Shown here: positions 27,331 through 36,829 of the stretch, in pieces
Layout: each line of letters opens with the position of its first letter
Numbering within the stretch: the stretch's first letter is position 1
DNA from: an uncultured Muribaculaceae bacterium
GTDB taxonomy: Bacteria > Bacteroidota > Bacteroidia > Bacteroidales > Muribaculaceae
Direction of reading: 5' to 3'
DNA: 62,125 bases
Assembly: GCA_910584525.1 (NCBI GenBank)
Contig: CAJUAT010000009.1
Span: 1 to 62,125, forward strand
The notes under the pieces: generated by a model
Databases searched by the model: none
The model's input: only the letters and a program-made list of their open reading frames with translations
What the model was told of the DNA's origin: nothing
Translations under genes and position numbers: made by a program

Positions 27331-29130
27331 ATGAACTACACAGTATTGGATTTTTTCTGCCTGATGGCCTCGATATGCCTGTTTCTTTACGGCATGAAGG
27401 TTATGAGCGAAGGCTTACAGAAGGTAGCGGGCGACAGATTGCGAAATATCCTGGCAATCATGACGCGCAACCGAGTCACAGGGGTATTGACAGGCATACT
27501 GATCACGGCACTCATACAGAGTTCGAGTGCCTCCACAGTGATGGTGGTGAGCTTTGTGAACGCGGGGCTCATGACCCTGCAGCAGGCTATGGCCGTGATT
27601 TTCGGCGCTAATGTCGGCACTACTTTCACCACCTGGATCATCTCCGCATTCAGTTTCGAGTTCAATCTTTCCGACTATTCCCTTGTGCTGCTGGCCGTGG
27701 GCGTGCCAATGCTCTTCCTTAAGCGGAGCACATTCAAGAGCCTCGGCGAGTTCATGATAGGATTCTCCCTCCTTTTCATGGGTCTCGACATGATCAGCGA
27801 ATACGTGCCCAATCTCCAGGAGAATCCGGAGATGCTACGGTTCGTGACCGACTGGACCACCATGGGACTCTGGTCGGTACTCATCTTCTTCTTCATGGGT
27901 CTGGTGTTCACCATGATAGCGCAGAGTTCGGCGGCCACTTTCGCCCTGACGCTGATCATGTGCTCGCAGGGATGGATATCCTTCTCGCTGGGGTGCGCCA
28001 TTATTCTGGGCGGCAACATCGGTACGACAATAACGCCTATCCTGGCGTCGCTCAGCGGTAATATCGCCGCCAAACGAACCGCTATGGGGCATCTCCTCTT
28101 CAATGTACTCGGCTCGATTATAGTGCTGTGCATATTCCATCCCTTCATGGAGATGGTGGCCGACATCACCAAGGCCTGTACCGGCACGAGTCCCCTCGAC
28201 ATCAGCGCGGCTCAGGAAGCCGGTATGAGAGGCACCACTCTTCTCGATGAAAAAGGCGGATATACCGCCAGGGCGCAGAGCTGTGTGGCTTTCGGCCTCG
28301 CAATGTTCCCCACTGTGTTCAATGCCTGCAACCTCCTGGTGATGATATGGTTCACCAAGCTGTATGTCAGGATTGTATGCTGGATGGTGCCCGCACGCCA
28401 CAAAGACGAGGAGGAGGAATTCTCCCTCAAATATATCGGCAGAGGCCTCATGTCGGCTTCCGAACTCAACATCCTCCAGGCGCAGAAGGAAATTCAGCAG
28501 TACGGCAAGCGCGTGGAGCGTATGCTCGGCATGTGCAAGGATCTGATCCACATGAAGGAATCCGACGACAATTACATGCATACATATAACCGCATTGAAA
28601 AATACGAGCAGATTTCCGACCGTATGGAGATTGAGATCGGCACTTACCTCAACAAGATAGCCGAGGGACGCCTGAGTCCGGAAGGAAAGATGCGTATCAC
28701 CGGAATGCTCCGCATCATCAGCGAGATTGAGAGCATTGCCGACGGTTGCCTCAAGATTGCCAAGACGCTCGAACGTAAGAACAAGAACCATGTGCAGTTC
28801 ACCGACTCGGTGCTTCATGAGATCGACCAGATGTTCGAGATTGTATCCAGAGCGATGACCAACATGCTCAATGTCCTCGACGAGATGGAGAATCCCGAGC
28901 GGAGCAAGATTATCGAGGCCTACAACAAGGAAAGGGAAATCAATAACCTGCGCAACAGCCTGCGCGACGGAAATATCTTCAACATCAACAACAAGGAGTA
29001 TGGCTACAAGGAGGGTATCTTCTTCATGGACCTCATAGGGGAGGCCGAGAAACTCGGCGACTACATGCTCAATGTGATCGAGGGTGTGAAGCATCAGTTC
29101 CGTACGGCGCCGGTGTCGCCGGCCGTCTGA
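27331..29130 (+). CDS. Na/Pi cotransporter family protein with PhoU-like domain
   Basis: A 599-residue inner-membrane protein of the NptA/YjbB type (PF02690). Two inverted transport repeats each carry the QSSSAxT signature: IQSSSASTVM (about 65) and AQSSAATFAL (about 200), with GANVGTT and GGNIGTT helices. About nine membrane segments end near residue 345. From about 380 to 580 a soluble helical region with PhoU-like heptads follows. It exports or imports phosphate with sodium; direction is not readable. It is divergent from folA. Confidence 0.9.
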   Translation: MNYTVLDFFCLMASICLFLYGMKVMSEGLQKVAGDRLRNILAIMTRNRVTGVLTGILITALIQSSSASTVMVVSFVNAGLMTLQQAMAVIFGANVGTTFTTWIISAFSFEFNLSDYSLVLLAVGVPMLFLKRSTFKSLGEFMIGFSLLFMGLDMISEYVPNLQENPEMLRFVTDWTTMGLWSVLIFFFMGLVFTMIAQSSAATFALTLIMCSQGWISFSLGCAIILGGNIGTTITPILASLSGNIAAKRTAMGHLLFNVLGSIIVLCIFHPFMEMVADITKACTGTSPLDISAAQEAGMRGTTLLDEKGGYTARAQSCVAFGLAMFPTVFNACNLLVMIWFTKLYVRIVCWMVPARHKDEEEEFSLKYIGRGLMSASELNILQAQKEIQQYGKRVERMLGMCKDLIHMKESDDNYMHTYNRIEKYEQISDRMEIEIGTYLNKIAEGRLSPEGKMRITGMLRIISEIESIADGCLKIAKTLERKNKNHVQFTDSVLHEIDQMFEIVSRAMTNMLNVLDEMENPERSKIIEAYNKEREINNLRNSLRDGNIFNINNKEYGYKEGIFFMDLIGEAEKLGDYMLNVIEGVKHQFRTAPVSPAV

Positions 29131-29181
29131 CGGCCGGGGTTGCACCTCATGTAAAACTATAAAATACAAAGATTCAGCAGT

Positions 29182-30279
29182 ATGAAAGAGAATAAGCGCG
29201 ACAACAGATATTGTGTCATAATGTGCGGCGGCATAGGGTCGCGATTCTGGCCCATGAGCCGTGCCGACATGCCCAAGCAGTTTCTCGACTTTTTCGGCAC
29301 GGGGCGCAGCCTTCTGCAGATGACCTACGACCGTGTGCTTGAAATCTGCGACCCCTCCAACATCATTCTGGTCACCAACAGCAGCTACTTCGACATCATA
29401 CGCCGGCAGCTGCCCGATGTGGCTATAGACAACATCCTTCTGGAGCCGGCACGCCGCAACACGGCCCCTTGCATATGCTGGGCCGTGCACCATATTTACG
29501 CCAAGAATCCCGACGCTTCAATCGTCACCCTCCCTTCCGACCATCTCATCCTCAAGGAGCGTGAGTTCCTGCGTACCATCGAGGAGGGTCTCGACTTCGT
29601 GGAGAAGGGCGACAGGCTCCTTACAATAGGCCTGAAACCCACATGCCCCCATACCGGCTATGGATATATACAGCTCGGCAGCCCCGTGGAGGAACGCGAG
29701 GGTATACGAAAGGTCAAGTCGTTCACTGAGAAACCAAATCTGGAGATGGCCAAGGTATTTGTCGACAGCGGAGAGTTCTATTGGAACTCGGGCATGTTCC
29801 TTTGGCGTGCCGACAGCATCCTTAAAGCTTTCGGCGAGCTTGCCCCCGAGATAGCCAATGTGTTCGATGCCGGTATAAAGGCTTACGGCACACCGGCCGA
29901 GAGCGACTTCATAGCCAAGGCTTTCCCCACGGCTCCGGCAATATCCGTTGACTACGCCATCATGGAGAAGGCCGGCAATGTGTACGTCAAGACTGCCGAC
30001 CTCGGTTGGAGCGACCTCGGTTCGTGGAAGGCGCTGTATGAGTGCTCGCCCAAAACCGCCGAAGGGAATGTGACCCAGAACTGCAGCGTCCTTACCGGCG
30101 ACTGCCGTAACACCATCTTCGCAACAGAAGGCGACAAAATAATCGTGGCTGCCGGTCTTGACGACTTCATAGTGGCGGATACCGACAAGGCCTTGCTCAT
30201 ATATCCCAAGAAGGATGAGCAGAACATCCGGCGCCTCGTCAATGAGGTCAAGGACCGCTTCGGCGAGAAATATGTCTGA
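29182..30279 (+). CDS. Mannose-1-phosphate guanylyltransferase
   Basis: Makes GDP-mannose from mannose-1-phosphate and GTP for envelope glycans. It has 365 residues, a single nucleotidyltransferase domain without the C-terminal isomerase half of bifunctional ManC/AlgA. The signature CGGIGSRFWPMSR and PKQFLD pyrophosphorylase loop are near residue 14; EKPN and SVDYAIMEK follow. It leads by 3 bp into the next lipoprotein gene, so it heads an operon. Confidence 0.92.
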   Translation: MKENKRDNRYCVIMCGGIGSRFWPMSRADMPKQFLDFFGTGRSLLQMTYDRVLEICDPSNIILVTNSSYFDIIRRQLPDVAIDNILLEPARRNTAPCICWAVHHIYAKNPDASIVTLPSDHLILKEREFLRTIEEGLDFVEKGDRLLTIGLKPTCPHTGYGYIQLGSPVEEREGIRKVKSFTEKPNLEMAKVFVDSGEFYWNSGMFLWRADSILKAFGELAPEIANVFDAGIKAYGTPAESDFIAKAFPTAPAISVDYAIMEKAGNVYVKTADLGWSDLGSWKALYECSPKTAEGNVTQNCSVLTGDCRNTIFATEGDKIIVAAGLDDFIVADTDKALLIYPKKDEQNIRRLVNEVKDRFGEKYV

Positions 30280-30282
30280 ATC

Positions 30283-31350
30283 ATGAGAACGCTTACGGCT
30301 TGTTTCGCCATGGCTCTGCTGCTGCTCTGCGGCAGCTGTTCCAGAGGTAAATTTACCGTTGAACTGAAGCTCCCGCAGCAGGTCAACGAGAATTTCAGCA
30401 TCCTTTATTACGACGAGGATCCCTGGGATGATTATCTGGAGGACAAGGTGCTTGTGGTTCATCAGGGGGAGTGCACACTGGAATGCCCCACTCAGGAACC
30501 AACGCTGGTATATGTGTTCCAGGGAGCCATCGAGCCGGCACTGATGTTCTATGCCGAACGTGGCGACAAAATAGAGATCACCGGCGACAGCAGCCACCCG
30601 ATCTCCTGGACCGTGGGCGGTAACAAAATCAACAGGGACATGAGCCTATGGCGGCAGCAGAACCGCGATATACTCATGGCCCGGGATATCAGCAAGGTCA
30701 ACGCCGCCGTGGCAATGTATGTCAGGCAGAATCCCGACAATCCCGCCGCGAAGCTTATACTTCTGCAGTACTATTACCGGGGTTACAACTACTATGGATT
30801 CGACAAATTGTACAATAGCATGAAGGGAGCGGCTGCCGACCCCAAATGGTCGCTGCTCATGGGACACATCGATTACCTGCTGGGTTATTCGCCGGTACAC
30901 CCGAGGGCGGGCGCCTTTACGCTTACAGTTCCCGGCGGCAAGGATACCCTCTCCTTTGCGGAATCCGGCGGCATACTCTATTTTTCCGAAAATTCCAGCA
31001 ACCAGCGAGACATAGCCATTGATGAGCTGCGGGATCTTGCGCGTATGCGCCGTGACTCCGCATGGTTCGTAGTGGCCGACATCAGCATGGAACCCGACTC
31101 GGCGGCCTGGGCTTACCAGATGAAGCGCGACAGCCTCATGAGAGGTATTGTCAGGGGCTGGATGCCCGTACAGTTCTCCGACACAGCGGCAATCGCCCTG
31201 GGTGTCAATTCATTACCCATGTTCGTGGTCATAGAGAGGGGCGGAAGAATTGTATACACCGGTCCTGACCATTATATGGCCTCTATGGCCGCACAGAAGG
31301 TCGGCATAGGGTGGGAAAAGCCCGAAATGCCTCCTCATAAAGTAAGATAA
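30283..31350 (+). CDS. DUF4369-type lipoprotein with cysteine-less thioredoxin-like fold
   Basis: A 355-residue lipoprotein with lipobox CGSC at C19. The N-terminal half (about 22-120) resembles DUF4369, the domain that precedes TlpA-like thioredoxins in Bacteroidetes (FTVELKLP, GDKIEITGD). The C-terminal part (about 220-345) has thioredoxin-like end features (VNSLPMFVVIERGGRIVYTG, a cis-Pro context), but the CxxC active site is absent. A redox role is therefore unlikely. It sits 3 bp after the guanylyltransferase and 1 bp before the YifB gene. Confidence 0.65.
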   Translation: MRTLTACFAMALLLLCGSCSRGKFTVELKLPQQVNENFSILYYDEDPWDDYLEDKVLVVHQGECTLECPTQEPTLVYVFQGAIEPALMFYAERGDKIEITGDSSHPISWTVGGNKINRDMSLWRQQNRDILMARDISKVNAAVAMYVRQNPDNPAAKLILLQYYYRGYNYYGFDKLYNSMKGAAADPKWSLLMGHIDYLLGYSPVHPRAGAFTLTVPGGKDTLSFAESGGILYFSENSSNQRDIAIDELRDLARMRRDSAWFVVADISMEPDSAAWAYQMKRDSLMRGIVRGWMPVQFSDTAAIALGVNSLPMFVVIERGGRIVYTGPDHYMASMAAQKVGIGWEKPEMPPHKVR

Positions 31351-31351
31351 G

Positions 31352-32896
31352 ATGCTCTCGAAAGTACTCACGGCCTGTATCCAGGGTATCGACGCCTTCC
31401 CCGTCACGATAGAGACGGACATCAGCAAGGGGGTGGGGTTTGCCATAGTAGGCCTCGCGGATACCACGGTGCGGGAGAGTTATGAACGTATGCAGTCGGC
31501 GCTTGAGCACACGGGTCTGCGGTTTCCTAAGGCTCGTACGATCATCAACCTGGCACCTGCAGATGTGAAGAAGGAGGGAGCCTCTTTCGACCTCCCCATG
31601 GTGATAGGGCTGCTGACGGCAGCGGGCACTGTGAAGGCCGACGATCTCGGCAGCTACATGTTTGCCGGCGAGCTGAGCCTCGACGGCAGCCTGCTACCCG
31701 TGAAGGGTGCCCTCCCGATGGCTGTAAAGGCCAGGGAAATGAAACTCAAGCGTCTCATAGTGCCCGAGGGGAATGTCACCGAGGCTGCCGTGGTGAACAA
31801 CCTGGAGGTGTTCGGAGCCAGAAATCTTACCGAGGTGGTGGAGATTCTGACGGGTACTTCGGAGATAAAGCCTATGGAGATAGACACGCGTGCCATCTTC
31901 GCACGCGATGCCGGACACTTCGACTATGACTTCTCCGAAGTAAAAGGGCAGGAGTCGGTGAAACGCGCTTTCGAGGTAGCCTGTGCCGGCGGCCACAACA
32001 TACTGATGGTAGGGCCTCCGGGTGCCGGCAAGTCGATGATGGCGAAGCGTCTTCCCTCGATATTGCCGCCGTTGAGCATGGGTGAGGCGCTGGAAACCAC
32101 TAAGATTCATTCCGTGGCCGGGAAGCTTGGCCGCGGCGACATGCTCATGACCACGCGTCCTTTCCGTACGCCTCACCATACTGTGTCGCCGGTGGCTCTC
32201 GTTGGCGGAGGTGTCAACCCCATGCCCGGCGAAATCTCGCTCGCGCACAATGGCGTGCTCTTTCTCGACGAATTCCCTGAATTTCCCCGTCAGGTGCTTG
32301 AAGTGCTCCGGCAGCCCATAGAAGACAGGGTGATTACCGTGTCAAGGGCAAAATATACCGTGCAGTATCCTGCGAGCTTCATGCTGGTGGCCTCTATGAA
32401 CCCATGTCCCTGCGGATATTACGGACATCCCACGCGCGTATGTACCTGTACGCCGGGAGCCGTGGCAAAATACATGAACCGCATATCGGGGCCTCTGCTG
32501 GACCGTATCGACATACAGTGCGAGATAGAGCCTGTGGCTTTCGATGCCATGGCCTCCACGCAACCGGCCGAAAGTTCGGCGGAGATACGGGCTCGTGTTG
32601 TGGAGGCGCGCAAGATACAGGAGGCCAGATTTGCCGGTGTGAAGGGTGTATACTGCAACGCGCAGATGAACTCGCGACTCATCCATGCCTATGCGTGGCC
32701 TGACGAGGAGGGCATGGCGAAACTTAAGGAACGCATGGAGAAACTTAACATGAGTGCCCGTGCTTTCGACCGCATATTGCGCGTGGCCCGCACAATCGCC
32801 GACCTCGACGCCTCCGAGAAGGTCCTCGCACGTCACATCTCCGAAGCTATCGCTTACCGGACCCTCGACCGTGCATCATACGGCCGCACATTCTGA
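31352..32896 (+). CDS. comM: YifB/ComM family Mg-chelatase-like AAA+ ATPase
   Basis: A 514-residue cytoplasmic hexameric helicase. It has an N-terminal Lon-protease-like ChlI domain (about 1-170), an AAA+ core with Walker A GPPGAGKSMMAKRL (about 220) and Walker B LFLDEFPEF, a four-cysteine region CPCGYYGHPTRVCTC (about 350-365, zinc-like) and a C-terminal ChlI domain. ComM of other bacteria promotes branch migration during natural transformation; many non-competent bacteria also carry it. It follows the lipoprotein by a single base. Confidence 0.9.
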   Translation: MLSKVLTACIQGIDAFPVTIETDISKGVGFAIVGLADTTVRESYERMQSALEHTGLRFPKARTIINLAPADVKKEGASFDLPMVIGLLTAAGTVKADDLGSYMFAGELSLDGSLLPVKGALPMAVKAREMKLKRLIVPEGNVTEAAVVNNLEVFGARNLTEVVEILTGTSEIKPMEIDTRAIFARDAGHFDYDFSEVKGQESVKRAFEVACAGGHNILMVGPPGAGKSMMAKRLPSILPPLSMGEALETTKIHSVAGKLGRGDMLMTTRPFRTPHHTVSPVALVGGGVNPMPGEISLAHNGVLFLDEFPEFPRQVLEVLRQPIEDRVITVSRAKYTVQYPASFMLVASMNPCPCGYYGHPTRVCTCTPGAVAKYMNRISGPLLDRIDIQCEIEPVAFDAMASTQPAESSAEIRARVVEARKIQEARFAGVKGVYCNAQMNSRLIHAYAWPDEEGMAKLKERMEKLNMSARAFDRILRVARTIADLDASEKVLARHISEAIAYRTLDRASYGRTF

Positions 32897-32939
32897 CTCG
32901 CCTCCTGCGCCAAGCCGGCTCCCATATAGAAATTTACAT

Positions 32940-34679
32940 ATGAATATAAATATAAATAATATTGTCGGTAATATAAGAAAGGCTGTAAATAGGGTTCCGG
33001 ATATTCTGTCGCGGCGCAAATACAGGATTCTGTGGCTTGCCATGTTCCTGTTTGGCATCATGAGCGTGGTTGATTTAGTGATGTCGGATTCGCTGAAATT
33101 CCCTTTATGGCTGCAGATTATGTATGTCATATTCTTCAGCTCATTAAAGGCGACAGTGATGACGCTGCCGCTGGCGTGGCTCATGGAGCGCGGGCGTTGG
33201 CTGAAGGCTCTGGCATGGGTTGTGATTGTAATCTACGCACTGGCTGCGTCGGTGAATTGTTTCAGCCTCTTCTTTTACGGCTTCGGAATCAGCCGCAAGC
33301 TGATTCTGATATTTATGCAGACGAATTTCCGAGAGGCAAGCCAGTTTGCCACCGGCATATGGGCGAATATCGTGTCATTGGCCGAATCGCCGGCTCTTTA
33401 TATAGTGGTAATAGGGATTGCAGGTCTGTATATGCTGCTGACGCGCTGCGGGAGGAGAGTGTATCTGTGGATTACGGGAGCATTGAGCATTGCGGGGGTG
33501 GTTGCATTCGGCTGGTATCTTGTGAACTTTGACTGGGGACGCACGGCTCACTCATTGGCGATGCGTACAGTACGTTACGGGCGCGAAGTACAGGCATGGA
33601 ACCGGAAGTTCGAGGAGCTCCGTACACATAAGAAGCCATTGCTGTACGCCGAGAGTGCCATATCCACGCATAAGGCGGCTACCGTGATATTTGTCATTGG
33701 AGAGTCGGCCTCCAGCGGCCATATGCAGCTTTATGGTTATCCGCTACGCACCACCCCGGAGCTTTGCGCAGCCGCCGATTCTCTTTTCATCTACCGCGAT
33801 GCGATATCGTCTGCAAGCATCACCGCCGGCAGTCTCGAACGTATGCTGTCGCTGAAATACGACGACGATACTTCCGAGGATGGCCTCGATTTCCCTCTGG
33901 TGGTCGACATATTCAAGCAAGCCGGCTACAAGATTTTCTGGCTCTCCAATCAGGAGATTATGGGGAATTTCAGCAACACGTCGGGCGTCATGGTCATGAA
34001 TGCCGATGAGATTGAATATGTAGGAGCCGACAATAGCGAGGATGCTCTTGTGCAGCGATTCGACGAGATACTGATGCCACCTCTGTATAAAGCATTGGCC
34101 GACACCGCCACTAATAAAATAATTTTTCTGCATCTTATGGGGTCGCATGTGGCCTACAATCGCCGGTATCCACGGGATTTCGACCGTATAAAAGGTGCCG
34201 ACGTGCAGCGTGCTCTGAACCATCCGTGGCTCGACGAGAAGATGGCTGCGACCGTGGCGCAGTACGACAACTCAATCCTCTATACCGACTATCTGCTGTC
34301 GCAGATAATGGCACAGGTCTCTGCCCGCAATGACAAGGCGCTGATGATATATCTCTCTGACCATGGCGAGAATGTGTACGACGAGGGCAGGTCTATGGGA
34401 CGTGGCGAGAAATATGTACGCGTCCCGATGATCGTGTATCCCAACAGGCGTTACAGGGAGGAAGAGCCGGAGATGGTGGAAAGGTTGCGAAAATCTCTGT
34501 CATTGCCTCTGTCGACAGCCAATGTGGAGCATCAGCTCATGACCCTTACCGGCACGCAGTATCAGCTTTATGACTCCACGCGGGATGTATTGTCGCCCGC
34601 ATTTGTCAGACGACACCGATATGTCAACGAGCATCCCTGGAAGTATGAAACGAGGAAAGATGGGAAGACAGGGAAGTAA
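32940..34679 (+). CDS. Phosphoethanolamine transferase, EptA/MCR-like sulfatase family
   Basis: A 579-residue inner-membrane enzyme. Five N-terminal membrane helices (about 25-205) precede a periplasmic sulfatase-fold domain (about 250-560). Motifs include VIGESASSGHMQLYGY (metal and lipid site), a Ser/Thr-rich catalytic segment SSASITAGSLERML, GSHVAYNRRYP, and the metal pair in YLSDHGENVYDEG. It transfers phosphoethanolamine from phosphatidylethanolamine to lipid A or a glycan; the acceptor is inferred. The start at 32940 is set by the first positive-inside segment. Its 3' end overlaps the next gene by about 35 bases. Confidence 0.88.
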   Translation: MNININNIVGNIRKAVNRVPDILSRRKYRILWLAMFLFGIMSVVDLVMSDSLKFPLWLQIMYVIFFSSLKATVMTLPLAWLMERGRWLKALAWVVIVIYALAASVNCFSLFFYGFGISRKLILIFMQTNFREASQFATGIWANIVSLAESPALYIVVIGIAGLYMLLTRCGRRVYLWITGALSIAGVVAFGWYLVNFDWGRTAHSLAMRTVRYGREVQAWNRKFEELRTHKKPLLYAESAISTHKAATVIFVIGESASSGHMQLYGYPLRTTPELCAAADSLFIYRDAISSASITAGSLERMLSLKYDDDTSEDGLDFPLVVDIFKQAGYKIFWLSNQEIMGNFSNTSGVMVMNADEIEYVGADNSEDALVQRFDEILMPPLYKALADTATNKIIFLHLMGSHVAYNRRYPRDFDRIKGADVQRALNHPWLDEKMAATVAQYDNSILYTDYLLSQIMAQVSARNDKALMIYLSDHGENVYDEGRSMGRGEKYVRVPMIVYPNRRYREEEPEMVERLRKSLSLPLSTANVEHQLMTLTGTQYQLYDSTRDVLSPAFVRRHRYVNEHPWKYETRKDGKTGK

Positions 34680-35940
34680 ATGGTGGCTGAAAATGGCTGT
34701 GGTGATAGCCTGCGTGTGGGTGGCGTTGGCAGGCCTGTTTACGGCGTTGATGTGGCTCAGCACCTATGTGGAGTCGGAGCATATGAAAGAAAATGTCAGG
34801 AATTCGCTCCAGCTTCTTGTTGACGAGGGTGAGTATTACCGTTATCGGGTAGGGGGAGCCATGCTTCAGAAAGACAATTTCACGGATGCCACGATGGTAT
34901 CGTCGTCGATGCCTTTGCCTGAAGGTTACGGCCATATGCGCGGCGCATTCGCTAATCCCATGCCCTTCGACCGCAGTGCCGGCAACACTTGCGCCACAAG
35001 GGCTCTTGCCGCCATTGATGATTATAATACCGGCAATATGGATACGTACAGCCGTTATTGGTGCGGATTCCTCGTGACCCTCCGACCCATGTTGGCTATG
35101 ACGGACCTTAATACCATTCGCATTGTCGACACGGTGATTCTCTGGCTGCTGGCCCTCTTGACTACGGTTATGGTATGGAGGCGTATAGGTGGCCGGGAAG
35201 CCCTTTTCTTCATTATTGCCATTATGGCTGTCGGTTTTCCCGTGGTTCCCGGTGTTCTGCAGTATTTTACATGCTTCTTTCTGATGATGCTCTGCTCGAT
35301 ACTTGTGTTGGCGGTAAACCGGAAGCGTCTTACAGGCATGTTCTGCGGCGTTGTCATGTTTGTGACGGGCGCAGTCACGGTATATTTCGACTTTTTGACC
35401 ACTCCGGTACTCACACTCGGTTTTCCGGCCATATTCATAATGCTGCGACGTGACGCGCTTCCCGACTGGCGCATGCTTCTGCTGTGCGTCATATGTTGGG
35501 GACTGGGATATTTCGGACTATGGGCCACAAAATGGGTCATATCCCCGCTGGTGTCGGGCCTCGACATAATGGCTGAAGCTGTCAACGCGGCCCACATACG
35601 TGCTGGAGGCATCTCGGAAGCACTGATGGCCGGAAATGCCAAGGAATGGACGTTGCTGGCTCTTTTCTTCATGGGGCTGGCTGCCGTATTGCTCTCGGTG
35701 ATTTATGTCAGGAGATCTGTGCGCGTGCCGCAGAGGGTTGACTCGGCGATGCCGTTTGCCGTAATCGCACTGATCCCTTTCATCTGGGTATTGGCTTTGC
35801 AGAACCATTCCGCGGTGCACTACTGGTTTGTGTGGAGGATATTATCCCTGACCATTTTCAGTATTCTTGAATTCTATAATAGGACAATATATGCTAAAGG
35901 CAGAGAAAAGGACGGCAGTAATCATACCGTGCTACAATGA
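34645..35940 (+). CDS. Polytopic membrane protein of unknown function
   Basis: A 431-residue protein not recognised by family. A basic N-terminus (MKRGKMGRQGSKWWLK) is followed by one membrane helix (about 18-40), a periplasmic loop of about 110 residues rich in Met, Ser and Gly, and then about nine further helices to residue 405. One early helix plus a large first loop is the layout of GT-C glycosyltransferases, but no diagnostic motif is seen. Position between an EptA-like transferase and a DPM1-like GT2 would suit a GT-C enzyme that uses a polyprenyl-phosphate sugar. Starts at 34645 or 34660 are both possible. Confidence 0.6.
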   Translation: MKRGKMGRQGSKWWLKMAVVIACVWVALAGLFTALMWLSTYVESEHMKENVRNSLQLLVDEGEYYRYRVGGAMLQKDNFTDATMVSSSMPLPEGYGHMRGAFANPMPFDRSAGNTCATRALAAIDDYNTGNMDTYSRYWCGFLVTLRPMLAMTDLNTIRIVDTVILWLLALLTTVMVWRRIGGREALFFIIAIMAVGFPVVPGVLQYFTCFFLMMLCSILVLAVNRKRLTGMFCGVVMFVTGAVTVYFDFLTTPVLTLGFPAIFIMLRRDALPDWRMLLLCVICWGLGYFGLWATKWVISPLVSGLDIMAEAVNAAHIRAGGISEALMAGNAKEWTLLALFFMGLAAVLLSVIYVRRSVRVPQRVDSAMPFAVIALIPFIWVLALQNHSAVHYWFVWRILSLTIFSILEFYNRTIYAKGREKDGSNHTVLQ

Positions 35941-36829
35941 GGCATCGACGATAGGGAAGGTTGTAGGCGACTTTCGGCGGGAGCTTCCGGAGGCGGCAAT
36001 CTATGTGTTCGACAATAATTCCACCGATGGGACGGCACTGGAGGCTGCGCGTGCCGGGGCCTTCGTGATAGGGGAACCTCGCCAGGGTAAAGGGAATGTG
36101 GTCAGGTCGATGCTCAGAAAAATAGATGCCGACGTATACGTCATGGTGGATGGCGACGACACTTACGATGCCGGGAGCGTCCATGAGCTTATAGCACCGG
36201 TAATGAACGGTGTCGCCGACATGACCGTCGGCGACAGGCTGTCGTCAACATATTTCAGCGAGAACAAACGGCCTCTCCATAATTCGGGCAACAGGCTCGT
36301 GCGTTGGGCCATAAACAGCCTTTTTGCTTCCAATCTATGCGATATACTGTCGGGCTACCGATGTTTCAACAGGGAGTTTGCCAAGAGTATACCGGTGATG
36401 TCAGGGGGGTTCGAGATTGAGACGGAGCTTACAATCTTCGCGTTGCAGAACAAGTGGACAATAGAAGAGGTGCCGGTGCTTTATCGTGACCGACCGGAGG
36501 AAAGCGTGTCGAAACTGCGCACTATCCCCGACGGGTTCAGAATCATCAGGAAGATAATCACTCTCTACCGCGATTACAGGCCGCTGGCTTTCTTCTCCCT
36601 CATAGCCGCGGTGATGTTGCTGTTGGCCATAGGTTTCTTCATACCCGTTTATATAGAGTATCTGGAAACGGGCTTGGTAGCCCGTTTCCCAACACTGATA
36701 TGCTGCGGTATAGTAGCTGTGATGTCGCTGATGCTGTTCTGTTCGGGGCTTATACTGCAGGTGATCACCAACCAGAATCTTAAACTTATGGAGCGGCTGC
36801 AGCGGCTGCAGAGCGGAATGCGTCCATGA
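35891..36829 (+). CDS. GT2 glycosyltransferase, DPM1/GtrB-like
   Basis: A 312-residue enzyme with a cytoplasmic GT-A domain (about 8-225): IIPCYNEASTIG, DNNSTDGT, and the metal-binding MVDGDDTYD, followed by LSGYRCFNR. Two C-terminal membrane helices (about 238-260 and 272-296) anchor it. Such enzymes load a sugar onto polyprenyl phosphate. The start at 35891 lies 50 bases inside the preceding gene. The 3' end overlaps the convergent GH53 gene by 44 bp. Confidence 0.88.
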   Translation: MLKAEKRTAVIIPCYNEASTIGKVVGDFRRELPEAAIYVFDNNSTDGTALEAARAGAFVIGEPRQGKGNVVRSMLRKIDADVYVMVDGDDTYDAGSVHELIAPVMNGVADMTVGDRLSSTYFSENKRPLHNSGNRLVRWAINSLFASNLCDILSGYRCFNREFAKSIPVMSGGFEIETELTIFALQNKWTIEEVPVLYRDRPEESVSKLRTIPDGFRIIRKIITLYRDYRPLAFFSLIAAVMLLLAIGFFIPVYIEYLETGLVARFPTLICCGIVAVMSLMLFCSGLILQVITNQNLKLMERLQRLQSGMRP

